A stretch of 26,451 bases of DNA from Apostichopus parvimensis (lineage: Eukaryota > Echinodermata > Holothuroidea > Aspidochirotida > Stichopodidae): contig KN892787.1 in the NCBI GenBank assembly GCA_000934455.1, positions 6,464 to 32,914 on the forward strand. The letters run 5' to 3'. The translations under genes and the position numbers were made by a program. Positions 9,455 to 20,300 of the stretch are shown piece by piece; within the stretch, counting starts at the first letter, position 1; every line of letters starts with the position of its first letter. The notes under the pieces are model-generated. The model was not told the origin of the DNA. It saw only the letters and a program-made list of their open reading frames with translations, and did not search any database.

Positions 9455-11060
9455 GTAAGGAAATTTACTCTTCTTGCAATCTTTGTAATCTCTGATATCT
9501 TCTTTATAAGTATCATTTGCATCTTGCATCGTTTTAACTTTCACGGTATATTTAATTTAAAATTTTGCTACTAAGAGTGACTTGAAAGATCTTGTCTGTG
9601 ATGGTACAAGATTGCAATACTTCTCGTGGGACCACCAAAAGGTATTGTTGTAGTTTTCCAAGGAACAAACATTATTACAATAATAATGAATGCGCATTCA
9701 TACCTCCCAGCATTGTTATTTTGACAAAAGCCCCGATGGCTCCAATTGCTGACATAGCAGACAGTTAATTGGCTCCCATTTTCTCAGCAAAGTTCTACCG
9801 TGCTGTTCAAGCACCCTAACGATGACTGAGAATGCTTCAGTGCCATTTCCTTCTACAATCAGTGCTGTTTGTACATGCACTTCATCAAATTTGAATATCG
9901 TACCTTTGTTTGTTCAATAACAAAGTATTATTGTCACACATCAGAAAAGCAACAGCCTCCCATTTGTAGTGAGAACAGTTGAGGCACCTGAAATTTCCTA
10001 TTGTAATTGTATATTGCTTGTGAATGTGTATTTGTTTTTGTATTTTCCCAATAATTCTTTGAACACTTTGCAAGAACAATACAAGAACCCTGCCAAAATG
10101 ATGTCAACCCATACACACCGTTTATCCAATATTATTTAATCACTTTTGACAACAGCCCTTGTACCTTCCACAATGATTCATTGTCCAGACAATTAAAGAA
10201 TTATTTAAAAATGTGGTCTGTTTGTCTTCCCTTATGATTTTAATCCTCGACACTTGTGAGACAACTCTTGTGAAGTAGGTCCTGTCATGTTTTGGATTTC
10301 ATCTACATATTTTTGAAGTAAACAATATTGCCCAACCGATGCCTCGGGCTGCGTATTGTATTTCGTGTCTTATATATGTTACATAATCAGGTTTCACTAG
10401 ATCTTGCAGATCCCACTCAAGGTAGAAAGTGCAAAGGTCTGTACATGAGCCTAGCTAGGAAGACACTTTTCTTTTTGACCCGTGGTATTTAGTTAGTGAC
10501 AAACAAACATATTCCATCTGATTCTCAAATGTAAAGTTGTCTAGAAGTGAAAATTCTGTAGGCCTAGGGGTTTTATTGCCCTGCTTTTGGTTCATTGAGA
10601 TGTAAACAGATTTTCTTGAAGGGGTATTGCGGTGAGAAAACGATTGTTTTACGAAGCTGCTAGAAATTTTGTGCATCTTTCTGGTCAAAAATCGTTCTGC
10701 ATAATTTTCTTGTGGAGCAAAGAAAGGATTTTTTTTTCAAATTTGTTGATATTTTGTTAATTCATGCATCATGGTAATGGAAGTAAGCTTTTTTATTTTG
10801 TTTTTTGTCCTGGACATAATATTTAAATTTTTTATCCACGGAAGAAAATGATATTTCTACCAACAAAAAAGAAAAGTGAAATAAGTTTTTACTTAAAACT
10901 CTTGAAAATAAATCGTTAAAACTAGACCTACAATTCTTTTAGAATACAGTATCTCATAGAAAAAAGGATTCTAAATTACTTTTCAATTGATATATTTATA
11001 TTATTAACATCAATTTGGTTGGAGCAACTTTAGGGCCAGAGAGAAATCATTTTCCGAGAA

Positions 11061-11163
11061 ATTGTGCACATAATTTTGGAGTTTGGGATAAGATTGATTA
11101 CAGAATATTGCAAATAGGCAGTTATTTAAATTGTATCTATGGTGGATGTTGAAATGTCTTATA
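11061..11163. repeat. Direct repeat of about 103 bp, copy A
   Basis: Runs from ATTGTGCACATAATTTTGG to GGATGTTGAAATGTCTTATA. A copy with roughly 90% identity by eye lies at 11339-11442, including an unbroken shared core (CAGTTATTTAAATTGTATCT and onward). It is a local duplication or two copies of one element. No flanking signatures seen. Confidence 0.8.
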
Positions 11164-11338
11164 TTTGTGTAAAAGCCAACCAGCTGATTTAAAACTTTGT
11201 TACATATATATCCTGTATATTTATACCATTCAGGATATAGTTAAATATGCTTTGCTTTGAACAGTTATCCATTATAATAGGAATATGAGATTTCAATTAA
11301 CATAATACCAATATTTAAGAAACTTTCATCACTTTATA

Positions 11339-11442
11339 ATTGTGCGCATAATCTTGGATTTTGGGACAAAGATGGATGACAGAATATTGCAAATATGCAG
11401 TTATTTAAATTGTATCTATGGTGGATGTTGAAACGTCTTATA
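11339..11442. repeat. Direct repeat of about 104 bp, copy B
   Basis: Second copy of 11061-11163, offset 278 bases, same orientation. It has one extra base around 11370 and scattered substitutions. The two copies are separated by about 175 bases of unrelated A+T-rich sequence. Confidence 0.8.
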
Positions 11443-12466
11443 CAGAATTATGGCATTCGATTGATGTGACTTACAGTATAACTTATTGAGACTAATGTAC
11501 AGTCAAAGCTCACAGACAGCAGAAATATCCATGTACAATACACTGTAAGCACATCTCGGCCTCAACAGAGGATACAGAAATGCATGCCTGCATATATTTA
11601 TGTGTTTGGATATATACTTCTCAATATTTAAGATGAGTAGTTATCAACCATTTTTAGCTTTTAAGTGCTTTATTTGGAGAAAATACAAGTTTAACTATTT
11701 TTCATTGCTGCAAGGCAGAATGGAAATAATAGTGGAAATCCCTGTCGGGGGTAAAAAAAAGGACTTTAATACTCAGAACTTGTGAAACTGACAGAAGAGA
11801 ACTTCTTTAGGTGTATATATGTAATTGTATCCAAGTTTTGAACAGAGTCTGACAAGTTCTGGTAAATAAATAGCAATGATGACTATAAGGGCAAAATATC
11901 GAAATCCCAGAATGTTGTGATGCAAGCATTTCCACATCAGGTTTCATGAGTTGAAGGAAGATGGCGGCACTTGACATCTCAAGGATATAGAACTCTTAAA
12001 TGAATACTTCAGAAGCCTGAAAAAGGATTCCTCTTCGAAGGTTCTGATATTTTCGTAAGAGAAAACTCTAATTTCAGATTTTGTCAGTAACATATAAGAC
12101 ATGTATACATAATAGATGTTCATGAGGTTTAGCTTTTGGCTTGTTGGTAAACAAAGTCACATGGTACGTTACTATCCAAGTTTTTAAATGCATTTTCACA
12201 CATCTTTAAACAGGGAGACCACAGACCTCGAGAAAGCAAGATGCTCAAAACAGTGGTATTGTAATGATCTCTTGTTGTACTGCTTTTTCTCCTCTTGCAT
12301 GTAAATCTAAACCATGCTTTCCTTTCCTGTCATCTTGTGCACATACTTTACCCTCACAGTCTTAACTTCTTTTCCTGCTTGGGTGTGGTCTCTGGAGAGT
12401 TGAAATGTACTTAGCTCTCATGTACATGTCATTAATGTTCACATTTGTCTCAAGTGCTATATATTC

Positions 12467-12552
12467 CATCATGCAAAATCCGATGCAGTAACTTTCTAAT
12501 TTACAAATTTGAAAAATTCAATCATTTCGTGGCATGCATGGTATGCCTGGTT
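12467..12552. repeat. Direct repeat, copy A
   Basis: CATCATGCAAAATCC...TTCTAATTTACAAATTTG...CATGGTATGCCTGGTT. It is repeated in the same order at 12577-12660, a period of about 110 bases. The middle portion is diverged and the ends are well conserved. Confidence 0.65.
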
Positions 12553-12576
12553 GATGTATCATCATGTATGTCAACT

Positions 12577-12660
12577 CATCATGTGAAATCCTACTCAGGA
12601 ATTTTCTAATTTACAAATTTGTAAATTTTTCTTTTCATTGCCTTCATGGTATGCCTGGTT
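12577..12660. repeat. Direct repeat, copy B
   Basis: Second unit of the pair starting at 12467. TTTTCTAATTTACAAATTTG and TTCATGGTATGCCTGGTT are the conserved blocks. Confidence 0.65.
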
Positions 12661-15600
12661 TTAATATTTAAAGCATTTTTGTCACTCATCGAGCTGTACT
12701 GTACCTAACACTTAAATAATACTTTAATAATACTTAACCTGTCTCAAATTTTTGTCCAGTATCAGCCATTGTTATCTTGAAAAACATTTCATCTGCAATC
12801 TTCTGCATGCCATCCCTTATCCTTTCTATACAGTATACTCTTCAAAGCCCTTCCCGAATGGCTGTCTTAAAAACCATTTTTAATATATTTTATGGGACGT
12901 TAGAATTTAATGTCCATTTTTTGAAATTTCTATGTAATGCTTTCAGTTTTTGAGAAATGGCCCTTCAAACATGTAGGCTCATCAATGGAAGTGGCTGGAA
13001 AACCTAGCCAACAGTAGCACGCAAACCATTCATGGTCAACAACAAAGTCACCAAAAATGATCGTAGAATTTTTATTTCAAATCACATATTTGCAATTTAT
13101 TAAAGTATCATAAATTTGCAACTTAGAGCAGATGGTTCTCTGTTGTTCAAATGAAGTTAGGCCTCCCAGCTGGCAAAAGTCCGACATTCTGAGTGGCTAT
13201 GGCATCATGCAGCTAAACTGGGTATAGAACATAAAATTGATGTTTTTCCATTTCAGTCAATATACAGTAGTGTATGCAAGTACAGTATCATGGAAGTTGT
13301 AATCTTGTCGAGTGAAAACCTTGCAAGTTTTACCGCATGACGTAAAGTGCTTTTTCAATATCCTTTGTGAAATTATACCTGCAACAACCTGCATTGAAGG
13401 TCATAGTGATCTAAGAGATTTATGTGTTGGTCTGGTACTCAAATTTCTGAAACAACATTTGGTTGGAAATGGGATTTTTTCTGTTTGAAATTGTCAAAAT
13501 AGTCTTCTCCAGTGTTGAACCGAGTCGTGATTGAAGTCATCCATTTACCAAATGACTCTGTCGGTAAGAATTGACTGGACCGAACCACAGAAATGTATTG
13601 ACCCATTACCACTCTGATCTATCTATATCGGGGTCATCTTGTATTTTATTCATACATTTATTTTTCTTTAATTATATTCATCAATATCTGTATGATCATG
13701 ACTCGTTGATGCACCGCGGTGGTGAATCAACTGTCAATATAAGCATCAAAATGCACAACACTTTACACCAAAGTGTTTACTATTTCTATGAAGTGAGGAG
13801 CTTTTGAATGTAACTCCAATTCCCTCCCAACACCTGATTAAATAAAAATCCAAATGAGCAAAATGAACTGCAGTAGATTCAATTTGCCTGAACTTTCTCA
13901 AATAAGTAAGACTGAGGGCCTCTTGCACTGGAACTTCTTTTTTCTTCTCTTCTGTATTTTTGCTTGTCTGCAAATCCCGACACTCATGTTAAATACCAAT
14001 TATAAATACTACTGCACATGGGTTAATCCCTTTTTCGAGACATCTTTGACTTGCAAATCAAAAGTACGACACTTCAAACCTATACGACGACAAGATTTAT
14101 GTATAAGTTCGTTCCAATAATCCTCAATAAGGCACTCTTGAAAAAGGTGGACGCCATACATTCCAAGGAAGCCAAAACTGTTTCAATTTCTGACAGTAAA
14201 TTACCTCAGTTTATTAAAGGCATTGAAGACTCACCCCAAACCCCGTGCCGCGCTCTGAAAAAGTTAACATTCCGTTGCTTGCAAATGACGTTTTCTTCTT
14301 GTCGCTACAAAATGCAGACAGTAATGAAACGTGATACCCTGTTATCTTTTATCTAGACCTGAGATGTACACACTGCAATGTACACTGTGTTGTGGCTATT
14401 GACCGTAGTTGTATGTATTGACTGTACACTAGTGTCTAATTACCGACGGTAGCAATCTGTGTGTGTATTTTCTGGGATCGATGATGGTGTCTAACACTTC
14501 TGTTACACCTCATTCAAAACTAGGTCAGATTACCGGCATGAGACGTTTCTTTTTGCATGAGTCTTCACACCCTTTAAATCTTTACGGGTCCATAATTTTT
14601 ATACTATTGTTTTGAAACACTATATGACACAGGTTATAATAATACAGCTTTTATCTAGATCAAAACAAGTGAGAGGCCTCGCTCTACCATTCAATTGATT
14701 TATTCTTGCTAACACCTGTATTTTCTTCCTTCACTGTCAAATGATGAAATCCACTTGAATTTAAGAGCCAGTAAATAGTGGTAACTTTTAGGCCTGCAAA
14801 TGATCAATTTTGGTAAAACTCCACCTTTTTGTCGACCCCCCAGTCCCCGGCTTTATCTATTTTGCTAAATATTAGCCCTCTTACTGCGAGATCTACTGAG
14901 TCTTGGATGTGTGCAACATTTTGTGTCTCAACTTTACACTTTGAGTGACAATTTCTTTTGGTATGATGAATACAAAAACCAATAACTGCTCCCCCTAAGC
15001 AGTCAAATTTTGTCAAATTTTGTCCAAGTTCTCCTGCCCTATTTAGACAAACAAATTTTAATCTAAATTTATTCTTGTTTTAAATTTTCATTGATATTAA
15101 CTAGATCATTCAAGTCTTATGCAATGTACAGTACAGTACTGTTATATGGATATGCTTTATATGTAAATATATATGAAATTGCAATGTGTAAATATATACA
15201 TATATATATTTATATTTAGAATTAGTTGAGACTAGTGGAACACTAGTAGTTGTTTCTCAGAGTTTCACAACATATTATGTTTATATACTTCACTTTTATA
15301 TACTTCACTTTAATATGACCTTAAAACAATCACAATATACTTGCTTTCATAGGTAGCAATTATTTTGACATGTAAGATGAACTCAAGTACAGCACATTTC
15401 CTGCAGGGATGTAGAGTTTATAAACATAGATGAGACCTTTCTTCTATATCCTGTTGCAGTACATAGAGTGTGGTACAGTCCTTACTGTCAATCATTGGGG
15501 ACTACTTTTAACCTTAAATCTTCAATTGATTTCTATTAGAACTGTAGTTTTTGCATTTTATGTTGTTCTCTGAGTTTTTTCTTATATTTTGGCCAGATAT

Positions 15601-16249
15601 TCATTTAGTGATTCTGTTGTGAAAGTCCTTGAGAGGTCAATAACCCAAAGATTACCAGTGTATGTTTGATTGGATTCATCTGTATGTAATTTGACACAAG
15701 TTTCAAGAGTCATCGAAGTGTTTCTCATGAAAACATGTAAACAGTTGTTCTAAATTTTAAGTAACTTATTGTTATGAAATGCTCATTGCCATGGTCATAA
15801 AGTGGTCCTCTCGTTAACTGGCGGATTGCTAGGTCAATTTATTTTTACATTTCAAGGTTGCTTTTTTTTTCTCTAAATATAGTTCTTCTCAATTAAAACA
15901 GATGACATGAAACTAGAAGTTACGGAAAGGGGAGTGTTTGATAGATGTAAAAGAATGGGGAAAAACAGCTTTTACACCCAAAAAAATTATATAATAGGTT
16001 GTTAGCTCTTGCCATTTGGTGGACATCAATTTTCAAATTATTAAAGTATGACTTCAGGCACAAAATTAATTTAATAATTAATTTTAATTAATATTTTGTG
16101 AATGACTGGATTAGATAAACATGGTTAAACATGAGAGATGCAAAAGACAATTAATTTGGCTGAAGTAGCCTATTAGTAGCATGTTATATCAGAACATTAG
16201 ATCGTGTTACATTCCTCAAGCCAAAATATAGTATTAAAGATGAAACATT

Positions 16250-16349
16250 ACAAGCGTGTTGCTGTTCTGTTAGTATTTGCCGGACCATCAATTATTCTGT
16301 GCAGGAGGGTATATAAGGGCGACATTGTGACTGGACTATTTAGTCCAGA
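16250..16349. repeat. Repeat X, copy 1
   Basis: Core GTTCTGTTAGTATTTGCCGG, then ACCATCA, ATTCTGTGCAGGAGGGTATATA and GTGACTGGACTATTTAGTCC. The last part holds a short palindrome (GGACTATTTAGTCC). Diverged copies are at 16610-16713 and 17253-17325. Confidence 0.6.
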
Positions 16350-16424
16350 AACTAAGTAAGATCAGGACATTCTTAAAGTCAAAATTAAGTAAAACTTAAG
16401 ATGCTATGTACATATATTGCAAGT

Positions 16425-16588
16425 CAGGGAATAATTCTATCCAGTACTTATTGCATTGCAAAATGCTACACAAATTGGTCATATTTGCTATATAAGTGTA
16501 AAGATGTATCTAGCAGTTTTTCTACACAGGAATGATAGTATTCAATGAAAGAACAATATCAGAGTCTTTGAAAATGCTACACAAAATT
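16425..16588. repeat. Repeat Y, copy 1
   Basis: Starts CAGGGAATAATT and contains GCATTGCAAAATGCTACACAA and later AACAATATCAGAGTCTTTGA then TGCTACACAA. The same ordered blocks recur at 18001-18170. It lies between X copies 1 and 2, so X1-Y1-X2 reads like the start of a tandem array with a period near 360 bases. Confidence 0.6.
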
Positions 16589-16609
16589 TAAACCCTAAAT
16601 TATTTCCCT

Positions 16610-16713
16610 GCATGTGTGTCGCTATTCTGTTAATATTTGCCGGACCATCAGACGTTCTGAAGGAGACTTTATAGGAGAAAAAGTGGTTGTGACTGTTTTT
16701 TAATAGTCTAGAG
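16610..16713. repeat. Repeat X, copy 2 (interrupted by a hAT-type element)
   Basis: CTATTCTGTTAATATTTGCC then GGACCATCA, GTTCTGAAGGAG and GTGACTG..TAGTC align with X copy 1. The copy is cut at 16713 by the MITE at 16714-17154, whose target duplication lies in the last 8 bases. Confidence 0.6.
16706..16713. repeat. Target site duplication, left copy
   Basis: GTCTAGAG, identical to 17155-17162, directly before the hAT-type element. Confidence 0.88.
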
Positions 16714-17154
16714 CAGGGGTGCATGGGCAACCTTTTTGAATGAATGGGCCAGATAAAAGGAGTGAAAAATTGACTGGGCCGCACCTAACCAACCACCTGA
16801 TGTCAATACTTTACAGTTGATAATTAATGGGGATAATAGGCCTACCTGACAGCATCATTAGTGCCGTTAAATTCTAAGCAGCTAGCTCGTTTTTTGCAAT
16901 GATGTAAAATAGATTGATTGTTTTCTTTTTCTTTAGACATCTCACGGGCCACAAAAAATCACTGGCGGGCTGCATGTGGATAATAGGCCTACCTGACAGC
17001 ATCATTAGTGCCGTTAAATTCTAAGCAGCTAGCTCGTTTTTTGTAATGATGTAAAATAGATTGATTGTTTTCTTTTTCTTTAGACATCTCACGGGCCACA
17101 AAAAATCACTGGCGGGCTGCATGTGGCCCGCGGGCCAAAGGTTGCCCACCCCAG
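16714..17154. mobile_element. Non-autonomous hAT-type element with internal 147-bp duplication
   Basis: Left end CAGGGGTGCATGGGCAACCTT and right end, read as reverse complement, CTGGGGTGGGCAACCTTTGG: imperfect terminal inverted repeats differing mainly by a 4-base insertion in the left arm. It is flanked by an exact 8-bp duplication, GTCTAGAG, at 16706-16713 and 17155-17162, which fits the hAT target preference nTnnnnAn. Near the right end, GGCCCGCGGGCC and 'gggccgcacc'-type G+C-rich words resemble the CAGGGGTG...GGGCC hAT MITE style known in many animals. There is no transposase. The interior holds two tandem 147-bp units differing at one base. Confidence 0.87.
16831..17124. repeat. 147-bp tandem duplication, two units
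   Basis: Unit 1 is 16831-16977 and unit 2 is 16978-17124. Both begin GGATAATAGGCCTACC and run through ACATCTCACGGGCC to CTGCATGT. I find one difference, TTTTTTGCAATG against TTTTTTGTAATG. It is wholly inside the MITE, so it is either a family feature or a recent event in this copy. Confidence 0.92.
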
Positions 17155-17162
17155 GTCTAGAG
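17155..17162. repeat. Target site duplication, right copy
   Basis: GTCTAGAG, the matching copy of 16706-16713. Confidence 0.88.
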
Positions 17163-17252
17163 CATAACATCATTTACACTGTATGTGACACTCTTAATAT
17201 ATTAAATATATTTGTAAAACATCTAAAAAAGAAGTAAAACTTCAGACGAGAC

Positions 17253-17325
17253 ATGACAAGTGTGGTGGTGCAGTTCTGTTAATGTCTACTGGGTCATCAA
17301 ATATTCTCCAGGAGGGCTTTATTTT
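17253..17325. repeat. Repeat X, copy 3 (diverged)
   Basis: ATGACAAGTGTGGTGGTGCA, then GTTCTGTTAATGTCTACTGG, GTCATCAAATATTCTCC and AGGAGGGCTTTAT align in order with X copies 1 and 2. It is the most diverged of the three. Confidence 0.5.
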
Positions 17326-18000
17326 CTCAAATTTGGAAACAACAGACAGTTTTTTGAAACAAAATGACAGGATATGTTTATTTTTCAATAGTTCTGAGGA
17401 ACTAATATACTGTCATGTTGATGGAAAATCAATCATGGGCAGGCCCCTGCGTCCGGCTTAAGGTGTTGATTATAACAAAGATCCAATAAAAAACATCATA
17501 TTTTAAAATAGAGTTAAGTAAATTCAATATCAAAAAAGGTTGGATTTTACTTTATTATTATAATGGATAAACAGTACATGCAGAGAGAAATTTATGATGC
17601 AAGGTAGAAGATATTGTTCTGAAGCAAGTTATTTTTGGTTTGTACAAATGTCAAAAGTTAAATTTTTACAAACTTATATTGCTTATCAATGACTTCCAAG
17701 GAACATCAGACTATATAGTATTATGTAGAATATGTCACATTACCTATGATTAAGTCATTATGATTCAAAGCAGAAATCTGACAAAGTGATATGAGAAATT
17801 TTTACTTAATTCAGTGGAATAAATAGTTAATGTAAGCTGCAGAAATGTTTTCTTGTTAACTATAGAATGGCAGTGGTAAATTGTAATCCTTCATACACTG
17901 TAAAAAAAATACCCCCGAAGTGATTTAAAGTGATTTTGCTTAGCTCGTAATTATCATGAAAATTAATGCAAGTTCATATAAATACTTAAAACACTTATAT

Positions 18001-18170
18001 CAGGGAATAATTAATCTGGTATGGTATGGCATTGCAAAATGCTATGCAACATGACACAAATGTTATTCAAAAGCAAGATTGTATCTAGTTCAGTTCATAA
18101 GCATATATTACTAGGAATATTAGTTATTCATAAGAAACATAATATCAGAGCCTTCAGAACTGCTACACAA
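18001..18170. repeat. Repeat Y, copy 2
   Basis: CAGGGAATAATTAATC, then GGCATTGCAAAATGCTATGC, GATTGTATCTAG and CATAATATCAGAGCCTTCAG then CTGCTACACAA, in the same order as 16425-16588. It ends directly against the T-rich inverted repeat at 18171-18245. Confidence 0.6.
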
Positions 18171-18245
18171 TTTTTTTTATTTATTTATTTTTTTTGAATT
18201 TTTTTTTTTTTTTTTTAAATTTAAAAATTTAAAAAAAATTCAAAA
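18171..18245. repeat. T-rich/A-rich inverted repeat
   Basis: TTTTGAATTTTTTTT at 18192-18206 is the reverse complement of AAAAAAAATTCAAAA at 18231-18245. The stretch in between is nearly pure A/T (runs of T, then AAATTTAAAAATTTAAA), so it can fold into one long A/T hairpin. A TTTATTTATTTA run lies at its left. Confidence 0.75.
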
Positions 18246-18977
18246 CACTATTTAAAAATTTGTTCTCTGTATTTATACACTTAGGTTAGAGTAACAGTAG
18301 CTTAATATCTCGAACATTTGTATTTGCTGGAAACCTGAGGGACCCCTTTCTGCCAGTACTGCATATCTTCCACTTTATCACTCCCAGTCTAAGCCAGTGA
18401 CAAGTTTAGAACTCTCAGTGGCTGTCACCTGCCATCTGGGATGCTTCATTTTCCCTCAGAGATGAGCTAGGTGATACCTTAAATGAATTTTAGATGGACA
18501 TGCCATGATCACAGTTTATCTTTCGGAGTTAAAAGAATGTTCAAGGGATACTATGGTGGCAGGCAAAGTTACACTTGTTTATTATCAAGAGAAAACTATT
18601 CAACACTGTTCAGACAGTTTAGTATAGTGTGTTATATCGTAAGAGGTTCCAATTTGAGATACAGAATGGTTGAATGAACAGGTTCTCACCTAATTTCACC
18701 AGCTAAATCCTCCATATTTCTCTGTAGTGTCCTACAGCATGGCAGGTGGTATGTAATGAAATCATCGTAGATGTTCATCAATGCCAAGTACTTTCCTATT
18801 GTAATCTTCTTGTTTAGTTATCCGTGAAATAATTTTTTTCCACTGTGAAAAACTTATTTTATATATGATGAAGAAAAAAACAAAGAGTACATTATTTTCA
18901 TCTCAGTTGCTGTGATGACAGCTAACTCACTCTTCAATAATTCATGGAGCAAATAATTTCAGCTACAAGGGAATATG

Positions 18978-19053
18978 CAAGTTAATTACATTTATAAACT
19001 GAAGTAGTTGGTTTAGTTGATTTGAAGGGGTATTAACCAAACATTTAACCTCA
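18978..19053. repeat. Direct repeat, copy A
   Basis: CAAGTTAATTACATTTATAA, then TGGTTTAGTTGATTTGA, TTAACCAAACATTTAACCTCA. It is repeated at 19064-19136 with a period of about 86 bases. Confidence 0.75.
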
Positions 19054-19063
19054 AATTATCATC

Positions 19064-19136
19064 CAAGTTAATTATTTATAAACTAGAGTATCTGGTTTAG
19101 TTGATTTGATGGTGTAATAACCAAAAATTTACCTCA
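19064..19136. repeat. Direct repeat, copy B
   Basis: CAAGTTAATTATTTATAA, then TGGTTTAGTTGATTTGATGG, AATAACCAAAAATTTACCTCA: second unit of the tandem pair at 18978. Confidence 0.75.
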
Positions 19137-20052
19137 GAAAAAAGAAATATGGGAGTTGAGCATTTAACCTTTATCGTTAGTTTGTTGAATTAATGTGGTC
19201 ACAGATGTTTAAAATCTTGAGGTCTGTTTTCTCTATAAACAAGCATTTAATTAACATTTCACGAATCTATCTATAGACCCATCAAACTATGAGTGCAGAG
19301 GCACTTAATAAATTTAACATGTACAATGTACTTTGCTAAAGGAAATTGTAAGAACCAATATAAACATCTCCACAGGATGATCAATCGTTCATTTGTACAA
19401 AAAACCAGTGCTGTGGCTGAAAATCCTTCTGTGATTTTGAAACATGTATTCATTCTTCTAAGAATATAGGGAATTTAGAAAGTTGGTCTTCTTCTGTTCC
19501 CTGAAACAAGACCTCAGTGCAGTGTCACAATGTGTTCAATCTGGTCATTATCTCCATTAGTATTTGGAGAAGAAACGTCCGTTTTTCGCATCGATACACT
19601 CGCTTTCTCTCATCAATAAGAGGACACACTAACGAGTTGAGTCTGTCCACACTGATCCAGAGATCATAAAATCAGAGAGCAAATTTATACTTGAAACACA
19701 CCAGCTTCGTAATCCACATTTTGAAAAGAACTTCAGCTTTTGATATATAAATACAGTAAGCTGGACAAATATCGTGGAATAGTTTTCAAATAAGCAATTA
19801 CACGATTGTAATGTTCAGGTAGCTATAAGCCTTGGGGTCACTAAAGACTATTATAATATTAATACTAAAGGAAGCCAAAAGTAAGGCAGTGAAAATTGTG
19901 ATATATTTTTTTCTTCTGTATAAATTTGTATCATGTTTGTAATTCATAACAATCGAAATACAGTACGACAAACTTGAGACTTTTTCATGAATTTATAAAT
20001 TGTCCTTAAAACATGCATGGTTAAATGCACCGTTATGTAAAGTATTTATACC

Positions 20053-20300
20053 GTTGCTATGTCCGAGTGGGTAAAGGCGGTGGCATTTAAAGCAATGAGG
20101 CTTAGCAATCGGAAGGTACCAGGCCGGGGTCCGTAAGGTAGGTTTTTTATCCACGAGCAATCTACGGTTTTCCCCATCTGAAATGACTTTCTAAAGTTGA
20201 AAAGATTCCAAATTCGCGTTAAAATATTGAATTGGAAGCCACCCAACGTGTAAGTTGTAATCCATAAGCCCTTAAGGGTTTCTCCCAAAGTGTTGTAACA
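20053..20300 (+). mobile_element. Probable tRNA-derived SINE, Ser/Leu-like head
   Basis: GTTGCTATGTCCGAGTGGGT (20053-20072) followed by AAAGGC closely resembles the start of class II (Ser/Leu) tRNA genes, including a good pol III A box (TGTCCGAGTGG). The next part can fold as an anticodon arm with loop ATTTAAA. A degraded B-box-like AGGCCGGGGTCC follows near 20120-20132. The acceptor stem does not close and the B box is poor, so it is not a working tRNA. A TTTTTTATCC segment and a body containing GGTTTTCCCCATCTGAAATG follow, as expected for a SINE. The right end is a guess; no target duplication was found. A plain tRNA pseudogene is the alternative. Confidence 0.5.

Noticed and set aside
14051..14356. 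101-codon open frame on the plus strand
   Set aside because: No recognisable domain, overlaps another open frame in a different phase (13854-14120), no splice or promoter context, and lies in a long intron of an A+T-rich genome where such frames arise by chance.
20053..20135. Functional tRNA-Ser/Leu gene
   Set aside because: The B box has several mismatches, the acceptor stem does not pair, and the anticodon stem has a mismatch.
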